A stretch of 53,788 bases of DNA from Holdemanella biformis DSM 3989 (GCF_000156655.1 NZ_DS996843.1:115895-169682); one strand, 5' to 3'; shown: positions 43,283 through 52,423, counted from the first letter of the stretch. Made by a program: numbers and translations. The notes: generated from the sequence alone by a model not told the origin.

Positions 43283-45256
43283 TTACTTGTATATACGATA
43301 GAAAATCATTTTGGTAAATAAAATACAGAGTATTAGACTTCCAATTAAATATAAACCTACCACTTCCATTTGAATTGTTCTAATAATCAACAATACAATC
43401 ACATCCAGTATTATTATGAAAGCCAACAATTTCACTATATACATCCTACGAATTTTTTTATAAGACATGCCAATGGTATGCAGCAGATCATACTCATTCT
43501 TATGTGAGTAGAAATGTTGATACAACTGCATATATACGATCACGATCGAAGTGATTATCAATACAAATTGATAGAACTGTACGATTTTTTGACACATATT
43601 CATGATTTCAACAAGATTCTTTGCGTCCGTTTTATTATCGACTACATAGAAATCATCTCTTCTAGACAATTGGATATGATCAAGCTTCTTTTTTAGTAAT
43701 GATGATTGTTTAGTATTTACCCACAAATCACCCGTAATAAATGTATCTGGATATGTATTTAGCCATTCCATTACTTTTGATTCAGGAATATACAAAACTT
43801 TATTATCCCCACTATTTATATGTTCTTCTACCGGTATATCGAGTACATCAATCAATTCTCCACTTTGTTTATACAAATGCAATCTTACATTATCTTCATA
43901 TGAATTACTTAAGACAAAATCATTATATTCATCTGTAATCTTGGTTTCTATTTGTTCATTATTTATATTCGCATCGCATTGAATGTTATAATTAAATTCA
44001 TGCTCATATGACTTAAGAATTTCTTTTGATTCCTCAATAAATTCAGGAATCAATGTATGATCAAATATATTAAATGTGGCACTCACATCATATTCATACT
44101 GTACTTCTTGTTGATTAGTTTGAATCCAAGATGTTAATGACTGCATGGATACACATATAAACATCGAACTCATCGCAACAATCAGTGCAATAAACAGACC
44201 ATTGCCATTTCTCATTGTTTCAATTAAAGATAGATTGGAAATATGCAATTTTCTAAAGAAATAATGTTTAGGTCGTACTAAACTCAATCCAAATGCAAAT
44301 ATATATTGTACAAATAAAATCAATAATAAAATACATAGATGATATTTTGATATATGTAAACTAAATGGAAGATTCATTTGAATCCATTTTAAAAACAAGC
44401 CCCACAATAATAATGTAAATCCGATTCCCATACACTCAATCAGTGCAAAAAGCAAGGTATATTCCTTAATCATATACAAACGAATTTTCTTTTTATTCAT
44501 TCCCAATATGTAGAGTTGATCATAAAAAGCCTGCTTTTTCTTTAAGTGTACAGATAGAACGCTATAAACAAACAAGAAACAACATACACTCATAAACAAG
44601 ATTAGAAATTTAAAAATATTTTCATATTCAACATTCAAATGATATTTGGCAACCACCATATCTGAATTCAATTCATAATCCTGTACGGGTAGTGTTGCGA
44701 TTGCCGATTTATCTTTTAAATTTGCATAGACATACATCGCATCCTTTTTTGAATTCGTGGCTGTATAAAAACTATAATTGACGAGCTGATTATTTAGATT
44801 TTCATATACACCACTAATCGTATATTCTTTAGACTTCTGATCCGAATATAATTTTATTGTATCCTGCACCTTATATTTATTCCGATACTTTTTATGAATC
44901 AACACCTCATTAGATTTAGGATACTCTCCTTCTATCAAACGTATTGGATAGACACTAAAATCTGTAGTTGAAACCAAAGAATCAAAAGTACCTTTATACA
45001 CATAGGGCATTGGTGTTTCATAACTTAAACTATCTAGGTATGTATCTGTATATTCTTTATTTTGTGTATACGCAAAAGTTGTATATTTCACATCATAATC
45101 CCCATAAAAACTTTTGGCTGCATTGATTCGATATAAATCATAAGAGTCTTTTACTACAAAGAGAGAAGTTAAAAGAAATATGCACAAAAACAAAATACTG
45201 AATAATAAAACATAGCTTTTCTTATTACGACTTCTATATTTTTTGACTATATTCAT
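43283..45256 (-). CDS. FtsX-like ABC transporter permease
   Basis: 657 residues. An N-terminal helix (~15-35), a ~165-residue extracellular domain, then helices near 215-235, 265-290, 305-325 and 350-370, a second extracellular domain and three C-terminal helices. This is the MacB/FtsX-type permease plan with two repeats. It overlaps its ATPase gene by four bases. Relatives export or sense antimicrobial peptides and lipoproteins. The TCS upstream supports a peptide-related role. Confidence 0.88.
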   Translation of the reverse strand: MNIVKKYRSRNKKSYVLLFSILFLCIFLLTSLFVVKDSYDLYRINAAKSFYGDYDVKYTTFAYTQNKEYTDTYLDSLSYETPMPYVYKGTFDSLVSTTDFSVYPIRLIEGEYPKSNEVLIHKKYRNKYKVQDTIKLYSDQKSKEYTISGVYENLNNQLVNYSFYTATNSKKDAMYVYANLKDKSAIATLPVQDYELNSDMVVAKYHLNVEYENIFKFLILFMSVCCFLFVYSVLSVHLKKKQAFYDQLYILGMNKKKIRLYMIKEYTLLFALIECMGIGFTLLLWGLFLKWIQMNLPFSLHISKYHLCILLLILFVQYIFAFGLSLVRPKHYFFRKLHISNLSLIETMRNGNGLFIALIVAMSSMFICVSMQSLTSWIQTNQQEVQYEYDVSATFNIFDHTLIPEFIEESKEILKSYEHEFNYNIQCDANINNEQIETKITDEYNDFVLSNSYEDNVRLHLYKQSGELIDVLDIPVEEHINSGDNKVLYIPESKVMEWLNTYPDTFITGDLWVNTKQSSLLKKKLDHIQLSRRDDFYVVDNKTDAKNLVEIMNMCQKIVQFYQFVLIITSIVIVYMQLYQHFYSHKNEYDLLHTIGMSYKKIRRMYIVKLLAFIIILDVIVLLIIRTIQMEVVGLYLIGSLILCILFTKMIFYRIYK

Positions 45257-45894
45257 ACAATTTTCCCTTGTTCTAAACGAATAATTCGGTCTGCATAATT
45301 TGCGATTTTTAAATCGTGCGTAACCAACACAATTGTTTTCCCCTCTTTATTCAACGCTTTTAAAATGTCCATCACATTTTCAGCATTCTCACCATCTAAA
45401 TTTCCCGTTGGCTCATCGGCCAGTATGATATCTGTATGTGCAAGAATCGCTCTAGCAATCGCAACGCGCTGTTGTTGACCTCCAGACAATTCATTCGCAA
45501 AACGATCTTTTTTATGCTCTAACCCTAGCAATTTCAATACTTGATTCAATTCTTTTGCATCCACTTTTTTCCCTTTAATTTGACTTGCCAAACACACATT
45601 TTCTTTCACTGTCAAAAAAGAAATCAGATTAAAAAATTGATATACATAACTAATGTATCGACTTCTTAATGTACAACACTCTACATCCGATAAAGAAGAC
45701 ATCTCTTTATTTCGAACTACACAACTTCCCATATAATCCGTATCTAAACCACCAATAATATTGAGCATAGTAATTTTCCCACTTCCGCTTGCTCCAATAA
45801 TCGCAACAAATCCCCCTTTTCTTATGTGCATAGAAACCGTATCGAGTGCCACACAATCTTTATACACTTTCTTTAGATTCTGTATTTTAATCAC
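45253..45894 (-). CDS. ABC transporter ATP-binding protein with altered Walker A
   Basis: 213 residues, GTG start after AGGAG. The signature LSGGQQQR, Walker B IILADEPTGNLD and H-loop VTHD are intact, typical of the LolD/MacB group. Walker A reads GASGSGKIT: the Ser that follows the Lys and binds Mg2+ is Ile41 (ATT at 45772-45774, one change from AGT). ATP hydrolysis is likely impaired. It pairs with the FtsX-like permease. Confidence 0.92.
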   Translation of the reverse strand: MIKIQNLKKVYKDCVALDTVSMHIRKGGFVAIIGASGSGKITMLNIIGGLDTDYMGSCVVRNKEMSSLSDVECCTLRSRYISYVYQFFNLISFLTVKENVCLASQIKGKKVDAKELNQVLKLLGLEHKKDRFANELSGGQQQRVAIARAILAHTDIILADEPTGNLDGENAENVMDILKALNKEGKTIVLVTHDLKIANYADRIIRLEQGKIV

Positions 45895-45944
45895 ATTTCA
45901 TCCACTCCTTTTCTTTATTAATACACATAAGGAAAAGAAGCATT

Positions 45945-45985
45945 AAAAAAATCGAATAACCGTCAATTGATTTCGATTATTCGAT
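45945..45985 (-). terminator. Terminator after the GHKL kinase gene
   Basis: On the minus strand, stem ATCGAATAA/TTATTCGAT with a 17-base loop, followed by seven T. It lies between the kinase and the ABC genes, which therefore may be separate units. Confidence 0.82.
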
Positions 45986-47131
45986 AAATAAGATGATTTT
46001 CATATCCTTTGAATCCATGATTTTTGTTCCATGATACTTATTCAAAATGATATTCAGTATGGATTTATTTGAAGGTGTCATATTCTTTATGTCCAAAGAA
46101 TATTGAACATGTAAAATTAGCTCTTTCTCCTTTAGATTCATATGAAACATGAAAGTCTCATTTTCTTTAACTAAGCTACTATCCAATACGCATGTAAGCA
46201 GTGTTGTTAAGTCTTGTGTATCCATAGAATCAATTCTTTTAGGAACATATATCTGTATATCATAATCCAAATTGTGTTCTTGAATAAAGTTTTGTAGGAT
46301 CACATCCACATATGGATTTATGCATATAGAATTGGGATATAACTTTCCATATTTTACTAACTCTTGATTGATTTGTTCTTCAATTGCCTCATATTCTTTC
46401 TTTTGCGACAGAACCTTTATATCATCCAAAGAATTTCGCATATCGTGAATCAACTCCTTGATTCCCGTCTGTTCATGAATCATTTGTTCTGTATAATGAC
46501 TGGATAGTTCAATGAAATTTCGATACATCTCAATCTCTAATTTTGAGCGTATTCTAGAAAAAACAATGATAGCTACACTTAATAACACAAGAACAGATAT
46601 GGTAAACATAAACACATAGATTTGGCTGTTCTTTATAAAATACATATATGTAAATTCTGCTTTAGAAAACAAGTCTGTCATCAACAACATATAAAGATAG
46701 CTAAATATAAATAGGATTATAGAAATTATATATTTCGTATTTTTACCAAATTCTAAACTTTCATATTTAAAGATTTGATAAAAGATTGCACATCCACCGA
46801 TTGTGAGTATTGTTGAAGATGCATAATATTCTATAGTCAAAGAACGGAATAGAAGGATATTCATTGTTTGAAATAAGACAACAATCAAATTTGAAATAAC
46901 AGATTCCAATATATGGTGTTCTTTTGTAGAAATATTCAAACATAGAATGGGAATCAACAATTGCAGAAATACAGATAGCCAGTTTATATGTATATATTCA
47001 GCGATTAAAAACACACATAAACCATTTAATAAGAATGAAAGAATGCATTTTGGATATAGTGAATTCTTCGTTATTTTTAAATAGAAACATTGTTCGCAAA
47101 CATAATACATACTGTTCATTAGAATATTCAT
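45977..47131 (-). CDS. AgrC-like GHKL sensor kinase with degenerate ATPase domain
   Basis: 384 residues from the ATG at 47131, overlapping the regulator stop (ATGA). Six to seven N-terminal membrane helices, then a dimerisation helix with the phospho-acceptor His229 in LIHDMRN. The expected N-box (LLxNLLDNAIEA) reads LLTCVLDSSLVKE: both Asn are lost (Cys314, Ser318). The glycine-rich G-box is also not visible near the C-terminus. It may not bind ATP. Paired with the LytTR regulator, as in peptide quorum systems. Confidence 0.85.
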   Translation of the reverse strand: MNILMNSMYYVCEQCFYLKITKNSLYPKCILSFLLNGLCVFLIAEYIHINWLSVFLQLLIPILCLNISTKEHHILESVISNLIVVLFQTMNILLFRSLTIEYYASSTILTIGGCAIFYQIFKYESLEFGKNTKYIISIILFIFSYLYMLLMTDLFSKAEFTYMYFIKNSQIYVFMFTISVLVLLSVAIIVFSRIRSKLEIEMYRNFIELSSHYTEQMIHEQTGIKELIHDMRNSLDDIKVLSQKKEYEAIEEQINQELVKYGKLYPNSICINPYVDVILQNFIQEHNLDYDIQIYVPKRIDSMDTQDLTTLLTCVLDSSLVKENETFMFHMNLKEKELILHVQYSLDIKNMTPSNKSILNIILNKYHGTKIMDSKDMKIILFIE

Positions 47132-47802
47132 ATGCTTGTCCTCATCTGAATATAGTGCTCTTTTACCTTTTTCCATCTTCGAACACTCACTGAAATAATC
47201 GTACCATTTAACATAATGATTTTATGATTCTTTACATCCAAATAATCGACTTTAGAAAAATTAATAAGCACATTATTATTTACGCGGATAAAAGAATCCG
47301 ATAACTGAGCCTCTATCTCTTTTAATGTTTCATTCACTAAAGATAATTTCGTTCCATCCTTCAATAAGACGAAAACGCCATTGTCAATTTGAAAATACAA
47401 AATATCATCCCTATACACATACCTTGTTTCATACGGTAAATTCAGTGCAATCTTCTCTAATTGATGAATACGTATCTCTACTTGATTTACCTTTTTGACT
47501 AAGGCTTCTTCTATTCGATCTTTCGTAACAAATCCTAAGACATTTGTATCAAATGTATCGGCCATAGATTCACTATGACTACTCACATAGACGATAAAGC
47601 GTTGTTTATCTGGATGTTTTTTAATGAATTCAATGCCATTTTGATTTCCTAATTCAATATCTAGCAACAATAAATCAAAATAGGAATTGGATTCCATATA
47701 TTCTTCAACTGCACTAAAGAAACAAAGTCTATGACTTAAATCTAATAGATTTCGTATTCTTTTTTGTTGAATCAAACTATCTTCTAATACTGCAATTCTC
47801 AT
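47128..47802 (-). CDS. LytTR-family response regulator
   Basis: 224 residues. Receiver domain with Glu7/Asp8, phospho-Asp48 (LLLLDIELG) and Lys in VTKD. A C-terminal LytTR DNA-binding domain follows from ~130 (FIRVNNNVLINFSKVDYLDVKNHKIIMLNG). Regulators of this type control bacteriocin or peptide genes, often with an AgrC-like kinase as here. No Shine-Dalgarno precedes the ATG, and the promoter places the transcript start at the ATG. Confidence 0.92.
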   Translation of the reverse strand: MRIAVLEDSLIQQKRIRNLLDLSHRLCFFSAVEEYMESNSYFDLLLLDIELGNQNGIEFIKKHPDKQRFIVYVSSHSESMADTFDTNVLGFVTKDRIEEALVKKVNQVEIRIHQLEKIALNLPYETRYVYRDDILYFQIDNGVFVLLKDGTKLSLVNETLKEIEAQLSDSFIRVNNNVLINFSKVDYLDVKNHKIIMLNGTIISVSVRRWKKVKEHYIQMRTSI

Positions 47803-47808
47803 AGGTCA

Positions 47809-47837
47809 ATTATAATGGGTAATGCATTAAATGACAA
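47809..47837 (-). promoter_or_regulatory. Promoter giving a probably leaderless regulator mRNA
   Basis: On the minus strand, TTGTCA (plus 47832-47837), a 17-bp spacer and TATAAT (plus 47809-47814). The A of the start codon is seven bases after the -10, where transcription normally begins. Just upstream, TAATCTTT is repeated at 47842-47849 and 47858-47865 (16-bp period), a possible binding site. Confidence 0.75.
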
Positions 47838-47865
47838 AATTTAATCTTTAAGATGAATAATCTTT

Positions 47866-48313
47866 TTATTCTAAAAGAATGAATATAACGGTGTATTATC
47901 ATAAATATCCACCAAATTTCTAACAAGAATGATTTAATTATTGTCGAAAATGAAAAAATGCTTGAACTAAGGAAAACACTACTTTCGATAGAACAGCAAG
48001 ATAAAATCATCCTCACCGCATGCAATGAAGGTTCTTAACTGACAACATTATGCAAAAATCATACATTATTTGGATTCCTGTCTTTCTGTTGGAACAGTGA
48101 ACTCTACAATCAAGCACTACATTTAGCACATTAGCGATTGTTTTCTGTATCTCTACATGGAAGCATAGTCAATCCTTCAATTTTACATTTAATTTACTCT
48201 TATTCCACTGTTCATGACTTTGATCTGATTCATTTGGATATATTCAATCGTTTCATTTTGATTTTTATACTGTTTCTCAAATTCATGAACACACTTATTC
48301 TTATCGATTTTGT
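47866..48313. other. Degraded region, no intact gene
   Basis: About 450 AT-rich bases between the LytTR promoter and the TOPRIM remnant. A plus-strand frame around 47938-48038 would encode VENEKMLELRKTLLSIEQQD and then stops; it has coding-like character but no start site. The rest has stops in all frames. It is probably the eroded 5' part of the mobile-element gene that follows. Confidence 0.5.
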
Positions 48314-48709
48314 TTGTATTTAGATCATGCAGGAAGTAATAAAGCTTTCAGCTTTTCTTACACAAACACCAATAGGGATGAACTTCATGTATTTGAGGCA
48401 GCTATTGATCTTTTATCTTATATGACCATCTTAAAAGAAAATAATGAGAACTTTGTTACAAAGAACTATTTATCTTTAGCCGGTGCAAATAATCAAGCAA
48501 ATGGTGATATTCCTATATTTTTAAAATCATTTTTAAGCAGACATCCAAACATTAAAACAATTGTATTTCATCTAGACAATGATGAAGTTGGCACGAGTGC
48601 TGCTACTTATATGATGAATCGTTTAAAGAATAAATACCATTGCACAGATCAACATCCAACAAAATACAAAGATGTAAATGAAGAATTACAAGAAATGAAA
48701 AAAGTTTGA
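48314..48709 (+). pseudogene. C-terminal fragment of a DUF3991/TOPRIM-like mobile-element protein
   Basis: 131 residues without an ATG or ribosome site. HVFEAAIDLLSYMTIL, LSLAGANNQ and VFHLDNDEVGTSAA match the TOPRIM part of DUF3991/TOPRIM proteins carried by conjugative elements of Bacillota, including its acidic (E..DxD) positions. The N-terminal DUF3991 part and zinc ribbon are missing. It marks the remains of an integrated element next to the DUF3800 unit. Confidence 0.75.
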
Positions 48710-48734
48710 TTTTAAAGTCTTGTTTGGCTATAAT
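48706..48734 (+). promoter_or_regulatory. Promoter of the structured RNA / DUF3800 unit
   Basis: TTGATT (48706-48711), a 17-bp spacer and TATAAT (48729-48734). The -35 overlaps the stop of the TOPRIM remnant. Transcription would begin near 48741, just before the GC-rich RNA. Confidence 0.75.
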
Positions 48735-48740
48735 AAAGGT

Positions 48741-48821
48741 GTAAAAAGGCTTTTAAAAGCTAGGGCTGGTCGAAAGACCCGGGTCCACACAAAGGCGGGT
48801 AAGACACCCGCCATTTCTTTT
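48741..48821 (+). ncRNA. GC-rich structured RNA upstream of the DUF3800 gene
   Basis: An ~81-base island of high GC in AT-rich DNA. GCTTTTAAAAGC comes first, then hairpin GGTC-GAAA-GACC (48768-48779) with a GNRA loop and the self-complementary GACCCGGGTC (48776-48785). A perfect 7-bp hairpin GGCGGGT/ACCCGCC with AAGAC loop (48794-48812) is followed by ATTTCTTTT. The last hairpin looks like a terminator. Comparative genomics has described several DUF3800 RNA motifs located upstream of DUF3800 genes; this one probably belongs to that group, though which motif I cannot say. Confidence 0.72.
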
Positions 48822-48840
48822 GGATAGTTGAGGGTGCGTA

Positions 48841-49512
48841 ATGGAATTAAGTGTTTTCGTCGATGAATCTGGAGATTTTGGGGAATATGATTATCACGCT
48901 CCTTACTATATTATTTCCTTAGTTTTTCACAACCAAAGTAATGATATTCAATTTGATTTATCACATTTTAATGATGAATTAGCTTATTTAAACTTATCTA
49001 ATCACTGTGTCCATGCAGGTCCAATTATTCGTTCAGAAGAAGAATATAAAGGAATGTCACTAGACGAAAGAAGAAAGATATTAAAAAAATTAATGGCATT
49101 TATCAGACATATTGATATTTCATACAAAACAATATATATCGAAAAGAAGCATATTAAGGATTCTATCGAAGCCACGGGTAAATTAAGCAAACAATTATCC
49201 TCGCTAATTCGAGAAAATATGGATTTATTTTGTAGTTTCGATGTTGTGAAAATATATTATGATAATGGGCAAGTGGAAGTAACCCGTGTTCTCTCTTCTG
49301 TTTTTAATGCTTTATTAGAAAACGTAGAATTTAGAAAAGTAATTCCATCACAATATCGATTGTTTCAAGTAGCTGATTTAATTTGTACATTAAAGCTAAC
49401 TGAATTAAAATTAGAAAATCATACTCTTTCAAAATCAGAAAAAGCTTTTTTTGAAGATGAAAGAACTTTAAAGAAGAATTATTTAAAACCCATAAAAAAG
49501 AAAGAATTGTAA
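48841..49512 (+). CDS. DUF3800 domain protein
   Basis: 223 residues, GAGGGTG before the ATG. The N-terminus LSVFVDESGDFG is the DUF3800 hallmark (Asp-Glu pair on the first strand), with YYDNG mid-protein and FQVADLICTL near the C-terminus holding a further conserved Asp. The acidic layout resembles an RNase H-like fold, but no activity has been established. The family is frequent on mobile elements. Directly preceded by the structured RNA. Confidence 0.9.
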   Translation: MELSVFVDESGDFGEYDYHAPYYIISLVFHNQSNDIQFDLSHFNDELAYLNLSNHCVHAGPIIRSEEEYKGMSLDERRKILKKLMAFIRHIDISYKTIYIEKKHIKDSIEATGKLSKQLSSLIRENMDLFCSFDVVKIYYDNGQVEVTRVLSSVFNALLENVEFRKVIPSQYRLFQVADLICTLKLTELKLENHTLSKSEKAFFEDERTLKKNYLKPIKKKEL

Positions 49513-49526
49513 TTATGTATTCTCTT

Positions 49527-51146
49527 TTAAAAGCTACTATTTAAATATTCTTCCACATCCATAGATACAATCTTTTTGTTTTCAAACAATAAGACTTTAT
49601 CGTATAAAGAAACTGTTTCTTTTGTTACTTTATGTTCTATTGACAATACTGTAAGATCTGGATTGGATAAAATGAATTGATGTATTCGATCTGAATTTGT
49701 TTTATCAATTGCAGAAAACGCCTCATCCAAGAAAAGCCATTTTTTATTTCTGTACATTGCTCTTGCCAAACAAATACGTTGCTTCTCTCCACCGCTTAGA
49801 TTTAAATGTTCAAAATCAAGATTGTCTCTTTCTTTATCAAATATTGATTCTAAATTAAATATAGTTACTAAATCTTTCAAGGAATATTTACTCATTTTCC
49901 TTCCTAAAGTAATATTTTGTTCAAAGGAAAATGGTAATAAGTCATTGTCTTGATTCACATAAGAAAACTTATCGGCATAGGTGCTAAATTGAACATCCTT
50001 CAAATCCTTATCGTTCACATAAATGCCATCTGCTTTCTTCTGCTTTGTTAAAATGTCTAAAAAAGTACTCTTACCATCTCCACTTTTTCCAATGACTAAA
50101 TACTTTTTTCCTTGATCTATTACCAAATTACTTAAATCCAATATTTGACGAACACCATAACAATAACATAAATGCTTAATCTTAATGTCATGAATTTGTT
50201 CATCAAAAATAATGGGTTCATTCTCTTCAGAGCATATTGAATTATCCAACAGTTTTTGTAGAACTGGCTTAGAAGACTGAATCATATTTCGAAGATTTGC
50301 ATAATTAACGATTGGCATAATTACCATATTACTGGCTTGTGCAATCCCTAATAATTGTCCAACTGTTAATCGATTATAATGTATTAACACAATTCCAAAG
50401 AGCAATGTCAAAAAAAACATAGCTTGAGAAATAAAAGAATTTATAGAAGTAAGTATTTTTATAAATCCATTATTTTTTAGAGTACTTTGTTCTATATTCT
50501 TATTCTCAATGTCCAGACCGTCACAAAATACTTTTTCCAAATTTAAAATCTTTATATCACTAAAACAGCGACACAGATTTTTAATAGAACAAAGCCATTG
50601 CTTCATTGAATCCAAATAATTCATTTGATTCTTCTTTAAACGATTCTTAAAAATACTATTTATAAAAATCGTTATAAAAGCACAAAAGAGCAGAAACATT
50701 AATATTTCTACACTTAGATTTGCGATATATAGGCTTCCAAGTATCAATGAAATGGTTAATGAGAACACATTTAATTTTGAAGAAACATAATTATCAATCA
50801 CCACATTCACTTCATTATTAAATTCATTCAATATCTCACTGCTATCCTTTTTTTGAAACGATTCTATATTCCTGGAAGCATACGATTGATACAAATTTTG
50901 ATTAAGACTATAACGTATTTTATTCTTCAACACCTCTACTACATATTGTTGTAAAGTGGAAACAATTAAATAGACACCTAAAAATACCAATACGATCACT
51001 ATAAGGCTTGAAATTGAATCTAGAAGATGATCATCAAATATATAGCTCATCAAGATGGATTTCAATAGATCCACTACTGAATATGAAACAATGAGAATAA
51101 GCGAAATAAAATATAATACTTTATGATTCTGAACAAGTTTAAACAT
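49527..51146 (-). CDS. ABC exporter, fused membrane and ATPase domains
   Basis: 539 residues from the ATG at 51146 (AAGGGG upstream). Six membrane helices in ~1-290, then the ATPase: Walker A GKSGDGKST, Q-loop VNQDNDLLPF, signature LSGGEKQR, Walker B WLFLDEAFSAID, H-loop IEHK, all intact. It resembles one half of a heterodimeric peptide or drug exporter. Convergent with the DUF3800 gene and downstream of the XRE-TPR regulator. Confidence 0.9.
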   Translation of the reverse strand: MFKLVQNHKVLYFISLILIVSYSVVDLLKSILMSYIFDDHLLDSISSLIVIVLVFLGVYLIVSTLQQYVVEVLKNKIRYSLNQNLYQSYASRNIESFQKKDSSEILNEFNNEVNVVIDNYVSSKLNVFSLTISLILGSLYIANLSVEILMFLLFCAFITIFINSIFKNRLKKNQMNYLDSMKQWLCSIKNLCRCFSDIKILNLEKVFCDGLDIENKNIEQSTLKNNGFIKILTSINSFISQAMFFLTLLFGIVLIHYNRLTVGQLLGIAQASNMVIMPIVNYANLRNMIQSSKPVLQKLLDNSICSEENEPIIFDEQIHDIKIKHLCYCYGVRQILDLSNLVIDQGKKYLVIGKSGDGKSTFLDILTKQKKADGIYVNDKDLKDVQFSTYADKFSYVNQDNDLLPFSFEQNITLGRKMSKYSLKDLVTIFNLESIFDKERDNLDFEHLNLSGGEKQRICLARAMYRNKKWLFLDEAFSAIDKTNSDRIHQFILSNPDLTVLSIEHKVTKETVSLYDKVLLFENKKIVSMDVEEYLNSSF

Positions 51147-51189
51147 AAATAACCCCTTTTCCTTAGGCTTATTATTTTTCAAGACAAAA

Positions 51190-51236
51190 GAAAAGACAAG
51201 AAACTGTCATTGAGAAATAAATGTGTTTCTTGTCTA
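51190..51236 (-). terminator. Inverted repeat between regulator and ABC gene, terminator-like
   Basis: Perfect 11-bp arms AGACAAGAAAC (51195-51205) and GTTTCTTGTCT (51226-51236) with a 20-base loop. On the minus strand it is followed by TTTCTTTTGTC. It could terminate the regulator transcript, or form an attenuator before the ABC gene. Confidence 0.55.
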
Positions 51237-51278
51237 TATTAAGTTCAATTTATTAGGTAATCTTGCACAAACTAAAAA

Positions 51279-52376
51279 TTATATAAAATCATTTGCGACA
51301 CAAATCTCTTTATATTTATGCAAGTATTCACAATTTTTTATAAATAAAAATTTAAATAAAGAAGAATCATTTTTTAATTCTTTTAATCGATTCTGATAGT
51401 CTACATTCAATTGATAATCCTCATTTAGCATCATAGAGAAAACGTCTATATAGCTAGAATCATCTAATTCTTTGATTATTTTTTTCGCATCACTAATATT
51501 ATCTTTTAGTATCGCATATACGAATAAAACTTCTTTATATTTGACTGCAAAAAAGTCATCCGTACATGATTTTAATCCTTTCTTTAAATATTGATTCCCC
51601 TTTTCCATACAATCCTTATGCTGTATCATAGTTGCTCCTAGATTAAAAAAAGCCAACATCCTATATTGTGAGTCATACTGAGCTGCACTTGTATAATATT
51701 TTTCAGCTTGATTTAAATCTATATCCAGACAAAGCCATCCTAATGAACAAAGGATTTCTGCAATCAATTTTTTATTTCCTAATTCAATCGCATAATTTAA
51801 ACATGTTTTGTACAGATCGTATGCCGCAAAAGTGTTTTTTTGATACATATATAGATTGGCTTTTGCCTTCAATCTACGTATAAATATCCATTCCTCATTA
51901 TCAGATAGTTCGATATTTCCAGAAGATAATCTAAACAAATTTAAATATTCTCTTTGCGAATCATCCATGTATGAATAATACGCTTCCACTTCAGCAAGTG
52001 ATATATTGATTTGAGAATTCATTTCGGAAGCATACAGTAAAAACAATTGATATTGAACAAACAAATAGGATGACACAACCTCATCTTTATATTCCAAAAG
52101 CTCATTAATTATCTTAAATACTTTTGAATCCGATGACATATAGTATTTAAAGAAAAGATCCAACATCTGTTTAATTTTTTCCTCTTTAATTGTATCCATC
52201 GTAGAAATCCCTAATTTTTTAAACAACAAATTGTATATATCATCATTTGCGACCAAGATATTATTTTCAATTTTAGAAAGATATGAAGGAGAACAAACCC
52301 CATGTGATAAAGCTTCTAATGATATGTCTAACTCTTTTCGTTGTTTCTTAATCAATAATCCTCTGTAATCATTCAT
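51279..52376 (-). CDS. XRE-TPR transcriptional regulator (RRNPP-like)
   Basis: 365 residues. HTH at ~7-60 (LIKKQRKELDISLEALSHGVCSPSYLSKIENN), followed by ~300 residues of helical TPR-like repeats (AAYDLYKTCLNYAIELGNKKLIAEILCSLGWL; AEKYYTSAAQYDSQYRMLAFFNLG). The plan matches the Rgg/PlcR/ComR-type regulators that bind small peptides. AGGTGG before the ATG. It lies between two ABC exporter genes, so peptide export and sensing may be linked. Confidence 0.88.
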   Translation of the reverse strand: MNDYRGLLIKKQRKELDISLEALSHGVCSPSYLSKIENNILVANDDIYNLLFKKLGISTMDTIKEEKIKQMLDLFFKYYMSSDSKVFKIINELLEYKDEVVSSYLFVQYQLFLLYASEMNSQINISLAEVEAYYSYMDDSQREYLNLFRLSSGNIELSDNEEWIFIRRLKAKANLYMYQKNTFAAYDLYKTCLNYAIELGNKKLIAEILCSLGWLCLDIDLNQAEKYYTSAAQYDSQYRMLAFFNLGATMIQHKDCMEKGNQYLKKGLKSCTDDFFAVKYKEVLFVYAILKDNISDAKKIIKELDDSSYIDVFSMMLNEDYQLNVDYQNRLKELKNDSSLFKFLFIKNCEYLHKYKEICVANDFI

Positions 52377-52423
52377 GCACTGTCCACCTACTAATCCTCA
52401 AAGTAATTCATTATTTGTTCCTA

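Noticed and set aside
47810-48025. 71-residue minus-strand ORF upstream of the LytTR regulator
   Set aside because: It overlaps the regulator promoter, lacks a ribosome site and has low-complexity composition.
51173-51211. 12-residue peptide MTVSCLFFCLEK on the minus strand before the ABC gene
   Set aside because: It starts in the loop of the inverted repeat with no ribosome binding site, so chance is more likely.
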